Assembly: GCA_963931865.1 (NCBI GenBank)
Contig: OZ007513.1
Span: 1,178,001 to 1,242,000 of the forward strand
Origin: Axinella damicornis
Taxonomy: Eukaryota > Porifera > Demospongiae > Axinellida > Axinellidae
Direction of reading: 5' to 3'
Length of the DNA stretch: 64,000 bases
Under the pieces are notes generated by a model. It saw nothing but the letters and a program-made list of their open reading frames with translations. It had not been told where the DNA came from and searched no databases. Numbering within the stretch: position 1 is the first letter of the stretch; every line of letters begins with the position of its first letter. The translations under genes and the position numbers were made by a program. Positions 1-11,717 of the stretch are shown piece after piece.

Positions 1-40
1 CATAGCACATTCCAGTCATATTTCCCTATTCTTTGTGTAG

Positions 41-3000
41 GATCGGATCAGGTGGATAAGATGCTCCCTGGTGTGGATGATTCCCCATTAGGTTAGTCAG
101 AAGGATTGAAGATACGTAAAATGTCTTCATAAACATTGTCTTCCAACAGGAGGAAAGGATCTCTTTGACATACTGGCAGAGTTAATGTCCGTTGTTGGCA
201 GATGGAAGGCTATTGGTAGAGGGTTCCGAATTGACTCTGGACGTCTGGATCAGATTCAAACTGATAACCACGGTGATTGTGAAGAGTGTTTGTCGGGAGT
301 GCTCACATGCTGGCTGAGGAAGAACTATGACGTAGAGCTGTTTGGTGAGCCGACGTGGAGAATGGTGGTGAAAGTGGTGGCACATTCTGCAGCTGGGAAC
401 AACAGTGCACTTGCCATGAGCATTGCAGAAAGACACTCAGGTACTCCTGCAGTGGAAGATTCTCTCTGTCATTATGGGTTTGGAATGGAAGGTAGAAGTC
501 TATAGTAACTGCTCATAGAGATAGCCATCGCATGTCTTGTCTCAGTCAGTACATACTGGCCTGCATGGTGTTCAACTTACACAGGCACAATATACTCGGC
601 CTCAACTGATAATGGATTTGTGGTTACTAAGACCTACTCACCTCTTCTCTTCAGTGGTTACAAGTACGAGTACTGTTCCACAAACATCCACCAGAAGTCA
701 AGACTCGTGTGCTAGCAGCACAGTACCGGATGAAGGTGCTAGTGTCAGTCCCAGGCCCGTCTCTTCCACTTCCACTCAGAGTGAGGGTCTCAGTAGCCAT
801 AGTTTTTAGTGATGCACCGATAATCGGATCGGCTATCGGCTATCGGTATCAGCCGATAATGACCTTCCTGCGGGGTATCGGCATCGGTAGATTCACCGAT
901 AACTGGCCGATTAATAAGGTGTTCAACCACTCGACTAGGTAAGTATATTCATGAAGCAACCTCAAAACCCACTGCGTGAGTATTAAGTGGGAAGCCTTGG
1001 CTGTGGGCAGGAAGTAAGCCAAATGGGGCACTGGCTAAGGCCTAGCGAGAACACTGGCATTGTGTAACCACATGTTAAGCATTGTCAGCTTACAATATCG
1101 GATCAGTTATCGGTATCCGCCTATATCGGCCATGAATAATTGGTTATCATAATATCGGTTAAAATCCCTTGTCGGTGCATCACTAATAGTTTTGGGTGTG
1201 GGTGTGGCATGCGAACGTAACGTACTTGCATTCTTGAGACTAGCGGTATCATAAACAAGTCTACTCTCTAACCACGTGCAGTGATTGCAGCTGCTACTCC
1301 TCAACCCCCCAAGGAAACTCCCATCAGAACTCGAGAAGACTCGTGTGCTAGCAGCACAGTAACTGAGAACGTGGTCACTTCTGAAGGTGCTAGTGTCAGT
1401 CCCAGGCCCAGCTCTTCCACTCAGAGTGAGGGATCTCAGAAGCCACCATTTGGGTGTGGGTGTGGCAAGTGCACATTCTATAGTTACATTGAGAGTGGAT
1501 GCCCAAACCCAATCCCCTCAGCTAGCTCGTTCCCATGCCTTGATTTCAGTAGACTTACCCACGAGCAACAGCAAGAACTTAGAGGCAGGCTGCGTGTGGA
1601 GTCAAAGGCTATAATGATTAAGTTTCAACACCTCTTCTCCACCGTCTATGAGTCACTGTGTGCACGAAGCATTCCTGTGGACAAGCTAGTCACCCACCTC
1701 TTGTCATTGGGTGCATTTGACCCGGTCTATGAGGGTTCTCAGAAACCAGTGTTTCAAACCTTCTTTAAAGAGCTTCATACTGCAGGCAGTATCGAAAATG
1801 TGCTTTGGGTTGTTAGAGACTACTTTTCCTTTTTCAACTATCACGTTATTGAACACATTGTCAGTGAACTCGGTACAGACCAGGACAAAGCTGAGCTTCA
1901 TAACTACAAGGAAGAATTCGACCGCTACTCAAAGAGAAGAGTATACGAATGTCTCCCAGTGTTTGGACCTATGAGTGAAGTCAAACACGTTGACTTAGTT
2001 CTGAAAGTAGATTCAGTGTACGAAAAGTTTACTGTAGAAGAAGTGGAGGATTTTCAACACAGACTTGGCGGAATCCTTCGAGTTTCATCGCAAGGTCTTC
2101 TTCGTCTCTGTCGAGTGGAGAGGGGCTGTTTCCAGCTCGTGTTCCAGGTGCCGTCATTTGTGCAGCAAGAGATATTTCCTCTATCCAGTGAGCAAGAGAG
2201 GGCCCTGGTAGCAGAGGGAGTGATCAAGCTGACATGTGGAGACTACGAGTTCATTGCCAAGGTGTGTGCCATTTTATCTGAAATTCATGGTGCGTACTGT
2301 CTCATCTCATCATGTGCATCTCATAGTACACTATGAATTGGCTTCAACATTGTATGCATGTTCTTGTCAATACAGGGAGAGGAGGAGGAATGTGAGCCAG
2401 AGGACACTGGTAAGTCTAGAATAGTGTACTACTCGTGCATTTAATTGCTCTGATACTTAATTGTTAAGTTCAAAGTGTTGTTGGTAAGTAATCTTACAGC
2501 AAGTGACTACCGTCGTCTCTGGTAGTGAGTTTTCAAGTTACTGTGAAGTCTGGCTCGTGTGTTCCTTTCTCTGACTGTGGTCACTGCCTGTAACAGGGAC
2601 GGCAGAACAGGTCCGGCTGACCCGGCAACTGCCAGACCCAATGTTTGCTGTATGGAGCCTGAAAAGCCAGCAGATGCGATCTCAGACAGGGGCGGAGACA
2701 GCTACCGAAAAGTGGGGGGGCTAATAGCACAAATGCACGCTGCCGAAGGCAGTGCGTAGAGGCGCGGAGCGCCGATCAGTCCGCGCGATGCGCGGAAAAA
2801 TTTTTTCGCCATCATTTTCCAGCTATCAGGATGGGCTCTCATGGCACCTTCGGGGTTTGCACTGCAAGTTAGAGACGCCGGCCCCCAAGAAACGAGGTGA
2901 CATAGCTATAAGTTAGTGCTAGATTTCGTGGGATAGTATCAAGTATAACCATCCAGCCTGTTGTTTGGGGGGGCTCAGCCCCCCTGCTTTTGAAAGTGGG

Positions 3001-6000
3001 GGGGGCTCAAGCCCCCCCTGCCCCCCCTATATCTCCGCCCCTGTCAGAGGTCCTAATTCCCAAATTTTCCTGCATTGGGGGGGGGGGGGGGCATGCCATC
3101 AGCCCCCCCCCCCCACAAGTGCGTGGTGTACTACATGTACTATCAAAACTTTTACACGTGAACGTGAAGCAGCCTCTATATTATATTTTTCCTGACCAAC
3201 TTCCGCTGCCCCTGCAAAAGCCACACCCCTTCAGAGAGGAAGGGTCTGGTTGCAGTGGTATGATTACTTACAGGCATCCACCAAACATAATAACAGTTAG
3301 CCTCGTTCTCCGGCGCTTGGGTAATTGGAACAAGGCTACATAGCAGTATGTGTACACAAAACTGATTGGCCATTCCAGATTATAAGGATTATAGATTATA
3401 AGGATCTTGAAACGCAAACAACTTGTCGGTTACAGTTCCTGGTATGTTGCAGTGCGACCAGACCCTTCCTCTGTGTGTGAAGGGTGCATGTGGTAACTGT
3501 GGTTGCTAGGCTACCTGCAGTAGTGGCATTCACTCAAGAGATGATTTCTTTTTCCCTTTAAGAACCTGTAGCAGAGCTGACGGGTCCAGTGTTTCAGCCG
3601 GCACTGACGAGGCAAGACATTGACACAGACTCTGCCATGGGGGGCAGCATCTTCACGGATGACAAGAGCATGTGCACATTTGCCACTGATGAAGAGGTCA
3701 GTTAACATACTTAGTGCTACTCACGTGACCCTCAACGAATCAGATCAGAATCGATCACATGACTGAACATTAAATCGTTTATTGCACACTTTAGTGTGCA
3801 TTATGTAATATTTAGATACAACTTTGCCGTGCATTATGGGTTTTAGTGCACGAGGGCAATCTAGTTAACGGTCGAGGGCGAGATAATGCACGAGCTGAAG
3901 GCGAGTGCATTATCCGCCCGAGACCGTTAACTAGATTGCCCTCGTGCACTATAAGCCCATAATGCACTGCAAACTGGTATCTAAACTGCTTAGTGCAACT
4001 CACTGACCCGAGACAGCCTTTGATCTTTGAAAAGTGTGCATTATCTAGATAATCCACACTAAAGTGTGCATTAAGCGATTTAATGCTCCGTGATGTGATC
4101 GATTCTGAGGCGTCTGATTCGTTGAGGGTCACGTGAGTAGCAATAATCATATATAATGCTCACTTTTCAAAGACCAACGGGTCAGTGAGTAGCGCTTTGC
4201 TGTGCATTACGGGGTTTAGTGTCTCTGACGGATAATGCACTTGCCTTAGGCTCGTGCATTAACTCGCCCTCGACCGTTAACTAGACTGCCCTCGATCGTG
4301 CACTAAACCTCGTAATGCACTACAAACTGGTATTTAAATATTATGTACGTGAATAATACCAAAGATGAGCTGATGATGCTCTGTGTAATATTTGTAGGGT
4401 ATAATGTACAGTAGTGTCTAGTCCGGCAGGGTAAACCCATCATTCTATCAGTCACGAAGTATAGGTTATATCCCTGGCACTTCCGAGGCACTCCAAGGGA
4501 TGTAACAGGTCTTACATGCCGATACAACTATTCTAAGGTGAGTACACTGTGTAGACATAGATACTGTGGTGTAGGCACTCACCGATCAGTGGCAGAGGCA
4601 TCCGTGATACTTGGCGGTAAATGCACGAGTCCTTGGCTAGACTAACTAAGCTAGCTCTTCACTTTCTCGTGCACGCGATCGCTTACAGGATGCGCGCACA
4701 GCCGGCCGCGGGATATATGACCCATTATTTCCCGCAAATACTGTAACCTGATTGGTTAGAATAGCCTAAGTATAGTATAATATATTTTGGAGCTTGCACA
4801 AGAAACATGACCAGTGTGCTGTTAATTATACTTGCACACCTTTTACTGGATAGCAGTTGACATTTACCTCTGAGGTAACCTCTGCCCACGCACTTAATCT
4901 GATAAGAAACCTGCAGCTGCAATTTGGAGGCAATTAGGCTCGTAGCTGATTCAAAAGCCTGTAGCAGTATCAGCATGCATAACATCAACCTACATGCTGT
5001 AAGTACATGCTCATCTCTTTATATAGCCGCACAAGACTGTCATCTTGTGATGTCACATTTGGCAACGCCCTTTGGAAAGGGACAGGGGGAGGTGGCTGGG
5101 TGCACCTGAAGGGTGCAGACAGCATGGCCATTCTGGGCTTGGCCTAGAAAAGCCCTTGATTGGAGCCAGGTGCACCATTTCTCTCCTCCTTTGCATGGAT
5201 GGGCAGTCCTCTTGCTTCCATTTCTGGCAGTGAAGCTTTTTTTCCCCAAGTCTAGATGGGTGGTGGTTGGCCGAGAGCCATGGCTATTGAATGCCCCTTG
5301 ATTGGTGGGTGTGGTTAGAGTGTGGAGGATAGCTACATGGGAACGAGTGTGAAGTTTGGGGGTTGGAAAACGGAGAAAGCTGGAGATATGGTGTATCCAT
5401 AGGCTAAAAGAGACCTCCAGTGATAAATAGTTTTCCATGAATAGCAGGAGAAAAAGAACCAAAACATGGAATAGAAGTTCAGACATAGGCAAATTCAAGC
5501 TGAACTGAGCACTGAACCTCTGTCCAACTGTACCGTGACTGTACCTCTGGCAATGACCACAATCAGTCTCATTATGTAGGTGATGAATATCATTAGCAGC
5601 CAATGCACTATTCTGTGTGTTGGAGGGTGTGACTGGATGCTGTTGGTACCTGCGAAGCCAACTGTAGCTAACCCTTGTTGTCGGCTTATACTTGACATGG
5701 TCTGACCCAAATAGCCACTCATGGGTAAATACTTGCCTACCCATTAATGGGTTAGTGTATACAAGTAGCTTCGCTCGCTTCGCTTGCTCAGCTGGCCTCT
5801 CGTTCGCCTACCGTGAGTGGCGCCGGACAGCTCTCTGTTCAGAGCTGCTGCTCCCTGATTGCGTCAGCTTCAGCTGCTGCTCCCCGTTTGTGTCAGCTTC
5901 AGCTGCTGCTCCCTGATGGCGTCCGCTTCAGCTGCTACTCCCCGATTGCGTCCACTTCAGCTGCTGCTCGCCGCTTGCGTCAACTTCAGCTGCTGCTCCC

Positions 6001-7985
6001 GACTATGCTGCTTGCGTCCGGTTCAACTACTGCTCCCCAATCATGTCCACCTCAACTGCTGCTCACCAGATTGCGTCCGCTTCGACTGCTGCTCTCCGAT
6101 TGCATGCATTCACTTGTAGCCTCAGCTGGATTCCTCCCCATGGCCGGGCCCCTGATGTTCACGAACATTCTTCGTGGAGTTCAAGGTTCAGTAAATCGAA
6201 ATACGAAGGTCACAGGTCATTAGTCTAGTCCCGCCCCATGAACATCCCACTTCCGTCACGCACAGACAGACACACACACGCACGTTAAAATCTTGGTAGC
6301 TAGCCTTGCATTTGGTGGTGTATTGACGTATGGTTTCATAATGAATTTCATTAACTTCAATACAGGACCCTTTGTATAAAGAACTGGAGGAATTCGAGTA
6401 CACACTTCATATCCATCAGTCACCATCTGAGGCATCCAGTGAACACCACAGAACAACTGAACTGCACCGTGCTGCACAGAGAGGGGACCTTGAGACTGTC
6501 AGGCTACTTACAGAGGAGAAACACGAAAACCCACTAGAGAAAGATAAGAGAGGAGACACTGCTCTTCACGCAGCTGCACTGGGAGGATGTTTAGAGGTGC
6601 TCAAGTATTTCATCAGTGAGAAAAACTGCAACCCTGCATGTCCAGGTTATCGTGGGAGAACACCACTTCATGACGCTAGTGACAAAGGTCACCTTGATGT
6701 CGTCAAGTACCTCGTTATTGAGCAGCAGGTAGACCCTCTGTGTCAGGATGAGGATGGAGCAACTCCACTGCACTACAGCTGCAGAAGAGGTGATCTCAGC
6801 ATTGTTACATTTCTGACTGAGGAGATTGAGAAATACAATCCAATGAAGGACATTCTTGCTGATCTGAAAGACAAGTTTGAAAACAATCCTCTACACTACG
6901 CAGTGCTTGGTGGTCACTTCAACATTGTTCAATTCTTCATTTCGGACAAGAACTGTAGTCCGAACGTTATAGGCCAGTATGGTGCACCCCCTCTTCACAT
7001 GGCTGCTGCAGTAGGTCACCTGCACATAGTGAAGTATTTGATTGATGAACAAGGTTGTGATCCATCATGTTTGGATAGAGACAAACTGACACCACTTCAT
7101 CGTGCTGCATACAAAGGACATTTAGACATTGTGAAATTCCTTACACTGGAACATCACTGCAATCCAACATCTAGAAATTCCCATGGTAACACTCCCATCC
7201 ATAGGGCAGCTCAGCATGGCCATTTGGACATACTCAAATTCTTCATCACTGATCAGAACTGTAGTCCGAACACTCCAGGCCAGTATGGTGCACCCCCTCT
7301 TCACTATGCTGCTGCTAACGGTCACCTGCACATAGTGAAGTATTTGATTGATGAACAAGGTTGTGATCCATCATGTTTGGATAGAGACAAACTGACACCA
7401 CTTCATCGTGCTGCATACAGAGGACATTTAGACATTGTGAAATTCCTTACACTGGAACATCACTGCAATCCAACATCTAGAAATTCCCATGGTAACACTC
7501 CCATCCATAGGGCAGCTCAGCATGGCCATTTGGACATACTCAAATTCTTCATCACTGATCAGAACTGTAGTCCGAACACTCCAGGCCAGTATGGTGCACC
7601 CCCTCTTCCCATGGCTGCTGAGAGAGGTCACCTGCACATAGTGAAGTATTTGATTGATGAACAATGTTGTGATCCATCATGTTTGGATAGAGACAAAGTG
7701 ACACCACTTCATCTTGCTGCAAGAAATGGACATTTAGACATTGTGAAATTCCTTACACTGGAAAAGCATTGCAATCCCAACCCACGAACTGTTTCAAACA
7801 ACACTCCTCTCCACTTTGCAGCAAAGAATGGCCACTTACAAGTAGTTCAGTTCTTTGTCGAGGAGCTGAAGTGTCCTCCCAACTTGAGAAATAAACGTAA
7901 TATGACACCTCGTCAGTACGCTAAAGCCGGGGGCCATCTCAATGTCGCTCTCTATTTGCAGAGGTTTGAAGCTGACTATGTGTAG
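41..7985 (+). CDS. DEATH domain-ankyrin repeat protein, copy 1 (5' partial)
   Basis: Spliced gene with exons 41-91, 150-440, 655-780, 1282-2261, 2376-2409, 3563-3696 and 6366-7985. All junctions are GT-AG and the phases chain without a break. The first coding exon (seen in copy 2) lies before the window. Exons 41-440 encode a DEATH domain (GKDLFDILAELMSVVGRW...). Exon 655-780 is a Ser/Thr/Pro linker. Exon 1282-2261 encodes a Cys-containing start and a ~300-residue domain I do not recognise. The last exon encodes about 15 ankyrin repeats of ~33 residues (TPLHRAA..GHLDIVKFL type). It is longer than copy 2 because a three-repeat block of 306 bp occurs twice almost identically (about 6.97-7.58 kb). 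DEATH and ankyrin modules suggest a cytosolic adaptor in innate immunity or cell death; that role is inferred. No NACHT or kinase domain is visible. A large insertion at 3.70-4.34 kb falls in an intron, so the frame stays open. Confidence 0.82.
807..1185. mobile_element. hAT-type MITE with 8-bp target duplication (copy 1)
   Basis: Terminal inverted repeats TAGTGATGCACCGA / TCGGTGCATCACTA bound a 379-bp non-coding element. It is flanked by the direct repeat ATAGTTTT (799-806 and 1186-1193). An 8-bp duplication and this end sequence fit hAT transposons. The interior is rich in CGATA/TATCGG inverted motifs. It sits in the intron between exons 655-780 and 1282-2261, inside what looks like an old duplicate of the second exon's start. 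The same insertion is in gene copy 2, so it predates the duplication. Confidence 0.85.
2687..3043. mobile_element. Small DNA element with CAGGGGCGGAGA ends, 5-bp TSD
   Basis: A 357-bp insertion present only in DEATH-ankyrin copy 1. Its ends CAGGGGCGGAGA / TCTCCGCCCCTG are inverted and flanked by TCAGA on both sides (2682-2686, 3044-3048). The empty site is visible in copy 2 near 19180. The interior carries G- and C-runs and the GC-rich motif TCCGCGCGATGCGCGGA, which recurs in the elements at 13813-14281 and 57116-57676. Confidence 0.8.
3703..4342. mobile_element. Fold-back element inserted in intron of copy 1
   Basis: About 640 bp absent from the equivalent place in gene copy 2, where AGGTCAGT runs straight on at 19821. 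It is built of nested inverted repeats. CTCACGTGACCCTCAACGAA near 3720 returns inverted near 4120, and GAGGGCAATCTAGTTAACGG near 3853 returns inverted near 3930. There is no coding potential. It lies just after the donor site of exon 3563-3696, so it does not break the reading frame. Exact ends are uncertain. Confidence 0.7.
4343..6365 (+). other. Long intron of DEATH-ankyrin copy 1 before the ankyrin exon
   Basis: Non-coding. It holds a decayed stretch matching copy 2 around 19.83-19.95 kb, AT-rich sequence, a block shared with 20.81-21.04 kb of copy 2 (near 5.05-5.34 kb), and the minisatellite at 5.84-6.11 kb. I see no additional exon. Confidence 0.5.
5845..6110. repeat. 30-bp minisatellite, about 8 degenerate copies
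   Basis: Repeats of a 30-bp unit with core TTCAGCTGCTGCTCCCCG. It is absent from the same intron in gene copy 2. Because 30 is a multiple of three it leaves open frames that read as Leu/Gln/Ser-rich peptides, but nothing supports their translation. Confidence 0.75.
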
Positions 7986-8064
7986 TGTATGTATATTATT
8001 CTACTGTAGCACATTTACTACATTATACTAGCCTCAGCAATGCACTGTTGTATCTCTCATCGTT

Positions 8065-8070
8065 AATAAA
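8065..8070 (+). promoter_or_regulatory. Polyadenylation signal AATAAA, DEATH-ankyrin copy 1
   Basis: AATAAA 80 bp after the stop codon, with GT-rich sequence downstream. The same signal is conserved in copy 2 at 22418-22423. Confidence 0.6.
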
Positions 8071-8467
8071 ATTGTGGCATTGTTTTCTTATTATGATTAT
8101 CACTAACTTGATCCCATCATTGATTGTACACTTATTGTGTAGCCGTGAACATTCTTTCTACACATGCAGACTCCATCATGACCTTTGTACTCGATCTACT
8201 GCTTAGACGTTTCATGTCTTTAAATTTCATATTCAATATTAATTTGTGACCCCTATGCAATTATCATACTGTGTGTGTTATGGCCATACGTGCACAGACT
8301 CAGTCCATCATGAGCTTTTGTAGTTAACCTTTGCCACACATTAGATGTTTTCATGATGTCTTGGTCCAAATTCAAGCTAGGTTGCCACCACCTAGCTCCA
8401 GTATATGCCTGTGGAGGCAGTGAAGGCCTGGTAACGATTGCTACTGGATCATGCAGTTTATGGGTGA

Positions 8468-8488
8468 GGGGGGGGGGGGGGGGGGGGG
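8468..8488. repeat. Poly(G) run of 21
   Basis: Uninterrupted G21 upstream of the OSBP exon at 8568. The equivalent run in copy 2 is G33 (22819-22851). Confidence 0.9.
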
Positions 8489-8567
8489 ACTCATCCACAC
8501 TTCGTACTTGTTGCTGCTTGTTCTATGACCGGTATTTGGTGATTGTTTGTTCAGCATGGTTCTGCAG

Positions 8568-9448
8568 CCTGTACAGGAAGATGAAGACCAGCAGAGTGGA
8601 CTGAGAGAGGGACATCTGCACTTAAGCGAGTCTAGCTCAGAGGACGATCGGCGCCCACCCCTGACTCAAGACAAGATGATGATGGTAAGTATTGGGAGGG
8701 TATGTAGGTGGGTGGGTGTGTGTGGGCGGGGGTGGAGGTTGGAGGGTCTGGGAATGAGGCAATGAGAGTGGGAATTAGGCTATGAGGGGCTGGGAATGGG
8801 ACTAGAAGAGCCTGGGAGGAAGGCTAAAACATGTCTACTTCATATCTACCAACGAAAGCATTCAGTGGCCTGGAGTACCCAGTAGTGTGACCATTAGCTT
8901 GGGAAAGTTCTGGCTTCCGTTAGAATATACATATATGGTACTGTACTGTGTACACATTGTATACCACGAGTTTCTCACAACCTTCAAACTTACACTATGT
9001 GCATTTGCTCCCCCTCCCTCCCTCCTCTCCCTCCCTCCCTCCCTCCCTCCTCCACCCTCCCTCCCTCCCTCCCTCCATCCCCCCTCCCTCCCTCCCTCCC
9101 TCCCTCCCTCCCTCCCTCCTCCCTCCCTCCCTCCCTCCTCTCCTCTCCCTCCCTCCATCCCTCCCTCACTCCTCTCCCTCCCTCCCTCCTCTCCCTCCCT
9201 CCCTCCCTCCCTCCCCCCTCCCTCCCTCCTCCTCCTCTCTCTCCCTTCAGTCTCCAGGAGGACCAGCATCCAGCTTCTTTGAGAGGTGGCAGCCAACTCT
9301 TGATCACCGTCGAACAATCATCCCCCCCCCCAGACCCAACTTTGAGTTTCTGGAGTTTTCTCAAGAATTGCATCGGGAAAGACCTTTTGAAGATACCAAT
9401 GCCAGTGAGTGTGGGTGTTAGCGTGTGGTTGTGAGGGTGGGTGTGTGT

Positions 9449-9495
<47 letters not shown>

Positions 9496-11684
9496 GACAA
9501 ATATCAAATATACATGTGTAATTATCTTTTATCCCGAAGTAATTCATTTACCGCTGCAGCATTTCAAGTCAGAATTTCTACCGTCTAAGAACAGTCCCTC
9601 CACCGCAGGTACAATTCAACGAGCCTCTCTCGATGCTGTAGCGAATGGTCGAGGACTATATCTATTCTGACGTTCTAGCGCAAGCTGCCGCTGCTGAGAC
9701 CACACTGGAGGAGATAATGTATGTTGCAGCGTTTGCCACGTTTTGTTATGCTTCCAGCCGGATGAATAAGTCGTTCAACCCGCTCCTTGGGGAGACGTTC
9801 GAGTGTGACCGGAGGGCGGAGCAAGGGTGGAGGTGCCTCATGGAGCAGGTGAAGGAGTGTGTGGAGGGTGTGTAGGTGTGAGGGGGTGGAGGTGCCTCAT
9901 GGAGCAGGTGATGGAGAGTGTGTGGAGGGTGAGGGTGTGTAGGTGTGAGGGGGTGGAGGTGCCTCATGGAGCAGGTGATGGAGAGTGTGTGGAGGGTGAG
10001 GGTGTATATATATACACCCCTCCCACAGGTCAGCCACCACCCTCCCATGATCACACACCCACACATGCACCCCTCCCCTATGTTCACACGTGTACACACA
10101 CATGCACCCCCTCCCCCGTGTTCACACACCCACACATGCACCCCCCCTCCTCCCCCCCCAGGTCAGCCACCATCCTCCCATGTTTGCGATGTACGCAGAC
10201 GGCAAGGATTGGACACTCTGGGAGGAATACACTTTCACCACCAAGTTCCGGGGGAAGTATGTCGTCTGCTACCCCATTGGTTGCTGCCACCTGGTCTTTG
10301 ATCGGACCAAGAGCCACTACACGTGGAATAAGGCCGCCGTCACCATCCACAACATCATTGTTGGGAGCTTCTGGATGGACTTGGTACACCACAAACCTCC
10401 TTTAATCACACTGGTTCAGGATCATTACCTCCCTTCCCTCTCTCCCTTCCTCCTCCCTCCCTTCCTCCTCCCTCCCTCCCTCCCTCCCTCCCTCCCTTCT
10501 CCCTCCCTCTGTCTCTCCTTCCCTCCCCTCCCCTCCCTCTCCTCCCTCCCTCCCTCCCTCCCTCCCCCCCTCCGTCCCTTCCTTCTCTCACTCTGCTTTC
10601 CTTCCTCCCCCTTCTCTGTCTCCCTCCCTCTCCTCTCTTATCCCTCCCTCCCTCCCTCTCTCCCTCCTGCCTCCCCCCTCCGTCCCTTCCTTCTCTCACT
10701 CTGCTTTCCTTCCTCCCCCTTCTCTGTCTCCCTCCCTCTCCTCTCTTATCCCTCCCTCCCTCCCTCCCTCCCTCCCTCTCTCCTTTCCTCTCCCCTTCCC
10801 CTCCTCCTCCTGTCCCTCCCTCCCGTCCTCCCGTCCCCTCTCCTCCCTTCATCCTTCATTGCAGTTTGGAGAAATGAAGATTGTGAACCACACCAAGGGA
10901 GAAGAGTGCATCCTCAAGTTCATACCATACAGCTACTTCACCAAAGGACAACAAAGAAAGGTAGAAGCTTCATTCCCAGGCCTTCTCACACGCTGGCAGC
11001 ATTTGTCACTTGTGGGGGAGGGCCTGGTGAAACTCATCACATGCAGTGACATACGTGGATGTTGGCTATAATCCATGGTTTTTGGTTGAAATTCAGCCTA
11101 CAGTGAAGTAGGCATCAGTTGAAAGCTCCATTCATGCTGATCACAATGGTGCAAATCCCAGCCTCGTATCTCATTCTTAGCCCAAGATATCTATGAAATT
11201 AGAGCATGCCTCTCCCTCTCCCCTCTCATCTCCCTCATATCCTCTCCTTCCTTTCGTCTCCCCTCTCCCTTTTTTCCTCTCCCTCCTCTCCTCTCCCCTG
11301 CCGTCTGTCCACTCTTCAGGTCAAAGGTACTGTGAGTGATTCCCATGGTGTCCCCAGCTACGTGATACGAGGATATTGGGACGAGAAGATGACGTATGCG
11401 AAGGTCCTAGAAGGAAGAGGAAAGAATATCGTCACAAATTCACCAAATATACTGTGGAGAGCCAAACCTCCACAGTGAGTACTGAGCAGTAGGACAGAAG
11501 AGTTGGAGGGACTATTACTCACTGCTCCCTCCCTCCCTCTCCCTCCCTTCCTTTTTCCCTCCCTTCCTTTCTCCCTCCATCCTCCTTCCTCCCTCCCTCC
11601 CTTCCTTTCTCCCTCCATCCACCTTGTTCCCTCCCTCCCTACCTCCCTACCTTCCTTCTATCCTTCCTCCCCCCTCCCGCCGCC

Positions 11685-11717
<33 letters not shown>

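Noticed and set aside
2597..2684. Possible extra DEATH-ankyrin exon (AEQVRLTRQLPDP...)
   Set aside because: It is conserved in both copies but has no good donor, the acceptor AG is AC in copy 2, and leaving it out gives a perfect phase join from the acidic exon to EPVAEL.
8862..9547. Several long open frames (Ser/Pro-, Arg/Gly/Glu- or His/Thr-rich) on both strands
   Set aside because: They are translations of the CCCT tract and CA/GT repeats in an OSBP intron. The same applies at 10.40-10.85, 11.20-11.83, 25.04-25.53, 54.5-54.8, 55.0-55.25 and 61.66-62.05 kb.
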